A DNA stretch of 13,940 bases from an uncultured Bacteriovorax sp. GTDB taxonomy: Bacteria > Bdellovibrionota > Bacteriovoracia > Bacteriovoracales > Bacteriovoracaceae. The notes beneath the pieces are model-generated. The model ran no database searches and was not told the origin of the DNA. It worked only from the letters and a program-made list of their open reading frames with translations. How positions within the stretch are numbered: the stretch's first letter is position 1; every line of letters begins with the position of its first letter. The position numbers were made by a program, and so were the translations under genes. Where the stretch lies: the NCBI GenBank assembly GCA_943914745.1, contig CALUDF010000039.1, positions 1-13,940 on the forward strand. Reading direction: 5' to 3'. Shown piece after piece: positions 13,527-13,940 of this stretch.

Positions 13527-13940
13527 TCGGGTTTCTAATCGCTGAAGTCATAATTCCAGCGTCGTTAGAAGCACCAGTGATACCTGCTTCAGTTTCAGTT
13601 TCTTTAGACTTGCGAACAAGATCACCAAGTGAAGTTGTTGCAAGATATTCTTTCATGATGATCCCAAGGTTCATGAAGTAGTTCTTCGACAGGTGGAACT
13701 CTAGAGAGTTCGCTGCTTCAGCTTCAGTTCCAACGATATCACGAGCTGGGTTGATGTTTTCTCCAACACAGTCTAGTACGTCTTTAATTGTGATTTGGTC
13801 CATGTTGCGAGCTAGTACATAACCGCCACCTGGTCCACGAACAGACTTAACAGCTTGTCCATTTCTTAGCTTTCTGAAAAGTTGCTCTAAGTAATGAAGA
13901 GAAATGTTCTGTCTTGTTGAGATTTCTTGTAGTCTTACCG
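13507..13940 (-). CDS. iscR: IscR-like Rrf2 family transcription regulator (N-terminus beyond window)
   Basis: Rrf2 regulators bind DNA as dimers and usually sense iron-sulfur status; IscR represses its own isc operon. The frame is open to the window edge and shows 143 residues, so about 25 N-terminal ones are missing. The DNA-binding part is highly typical: STRQNISLHYLEQLFRKLR and KSVRGPGGGYVLA, including the Glu that equals E. coli Glu43. In the sensor region (VGENINPARD to TTSLGDLV) none of the three cluster cysteines of E. coli IscR (92, 98, 104) is present; Asp stands where Cys92 would be. The one cysteine (VLDCVGEN) lies earlier, in the helix. The tail (about 31 residues) is polar and unlike E. 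coli. It overlaps iscS by 20 bases, which supports an isc role despite the missing ligands. Confidence 0.9.
   Translation of the reverse strand, partial: VRLQEISTRQNISLHYLEQLFRKLRNGQAVKSVRGPGGGYVLARNMDQITIKDVLDCVGENINPARDIVGTEAEAANSLEFHLSKNYFMNLGIIMKEYLATTSLGDLVRKSKETETEAGITGASNDAGIMTSAIRNPIGEINQ

Overview
The window looks like core chromosome from a Bdellovibrio-and-like organism, most probably the Bacteriovorax/Peredibacter branch of Bdellovibrionota. That is an inference from four things: the EF-G is of the spirochaete/delta-proteobacterial/mitochondrial type; a proton-type motAB pair sits behind a flagellar sigma-28-like promoter; MurJ carries signatures seen in delta-like groups; and a large exported coiled-coil protein of no known family has hydrophobic segments ending in signal-peptidase-like sites. 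Base composition is moderate, intergenic spacers are AT-rich and TTG start codons occur. I see no mobile element, CRISPR array, tRNA or rRNA.

Layout. Bases 1-2064 (minus) hold almost all of fusA, with its promoter at 2137-2165. A 205-residue protein of unknown function (2299-2916, plus) converges on a 786-residue exported protein (2919-5279, minus). A divergent spacer with a good FliA (sigma-28) promoter leads into motA and motB (5465-7130, plus). Another FliA-like promoter and a 5' hairpin precede an 86-residue unknown protein (7211-7471). Its stop codon starts a pair of interlocked inverted repeats that enclose the Shine-Dalgarno and TTG start of a methyltransferase-like gene (7516-8298). 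murJ (8354-9967) and marC (9969-10619) follow. A 50-codon gene (10726-10878) and a YbhL/BAX-inhibitor-1 family gene (10920-11639) complete the plus-strand block. A two-way terminator (11646-11671) separates this from a minus-strand operon reading iscR (partial, 13507-13940), iscS (12357-13526) and a secreted cysteine-containing protein (11677-12336).

How the genes fit together. motA and motB encode the flagellar stator. The 86-residue gene may share their sigma factor and is a candidate motility protein. MurJ flips lipid II for peptidoglycan synthesis, and MarC and YbhL are membrane proteins without settled roles. IscR and IscS point to iron-sulfur cluster supply and sulfur transfer, but this IscR has none of the three cysteines that hold the cluster in the E. 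coli protein.

The observations most worth following are the stop/start RNA switch at 7469-7525, the FliA-like promoter on an unknown small gene, the cysteine-free IscR, the MurJ lacking two arginines essential in E. coli, and the apparently leaderless murJ start.
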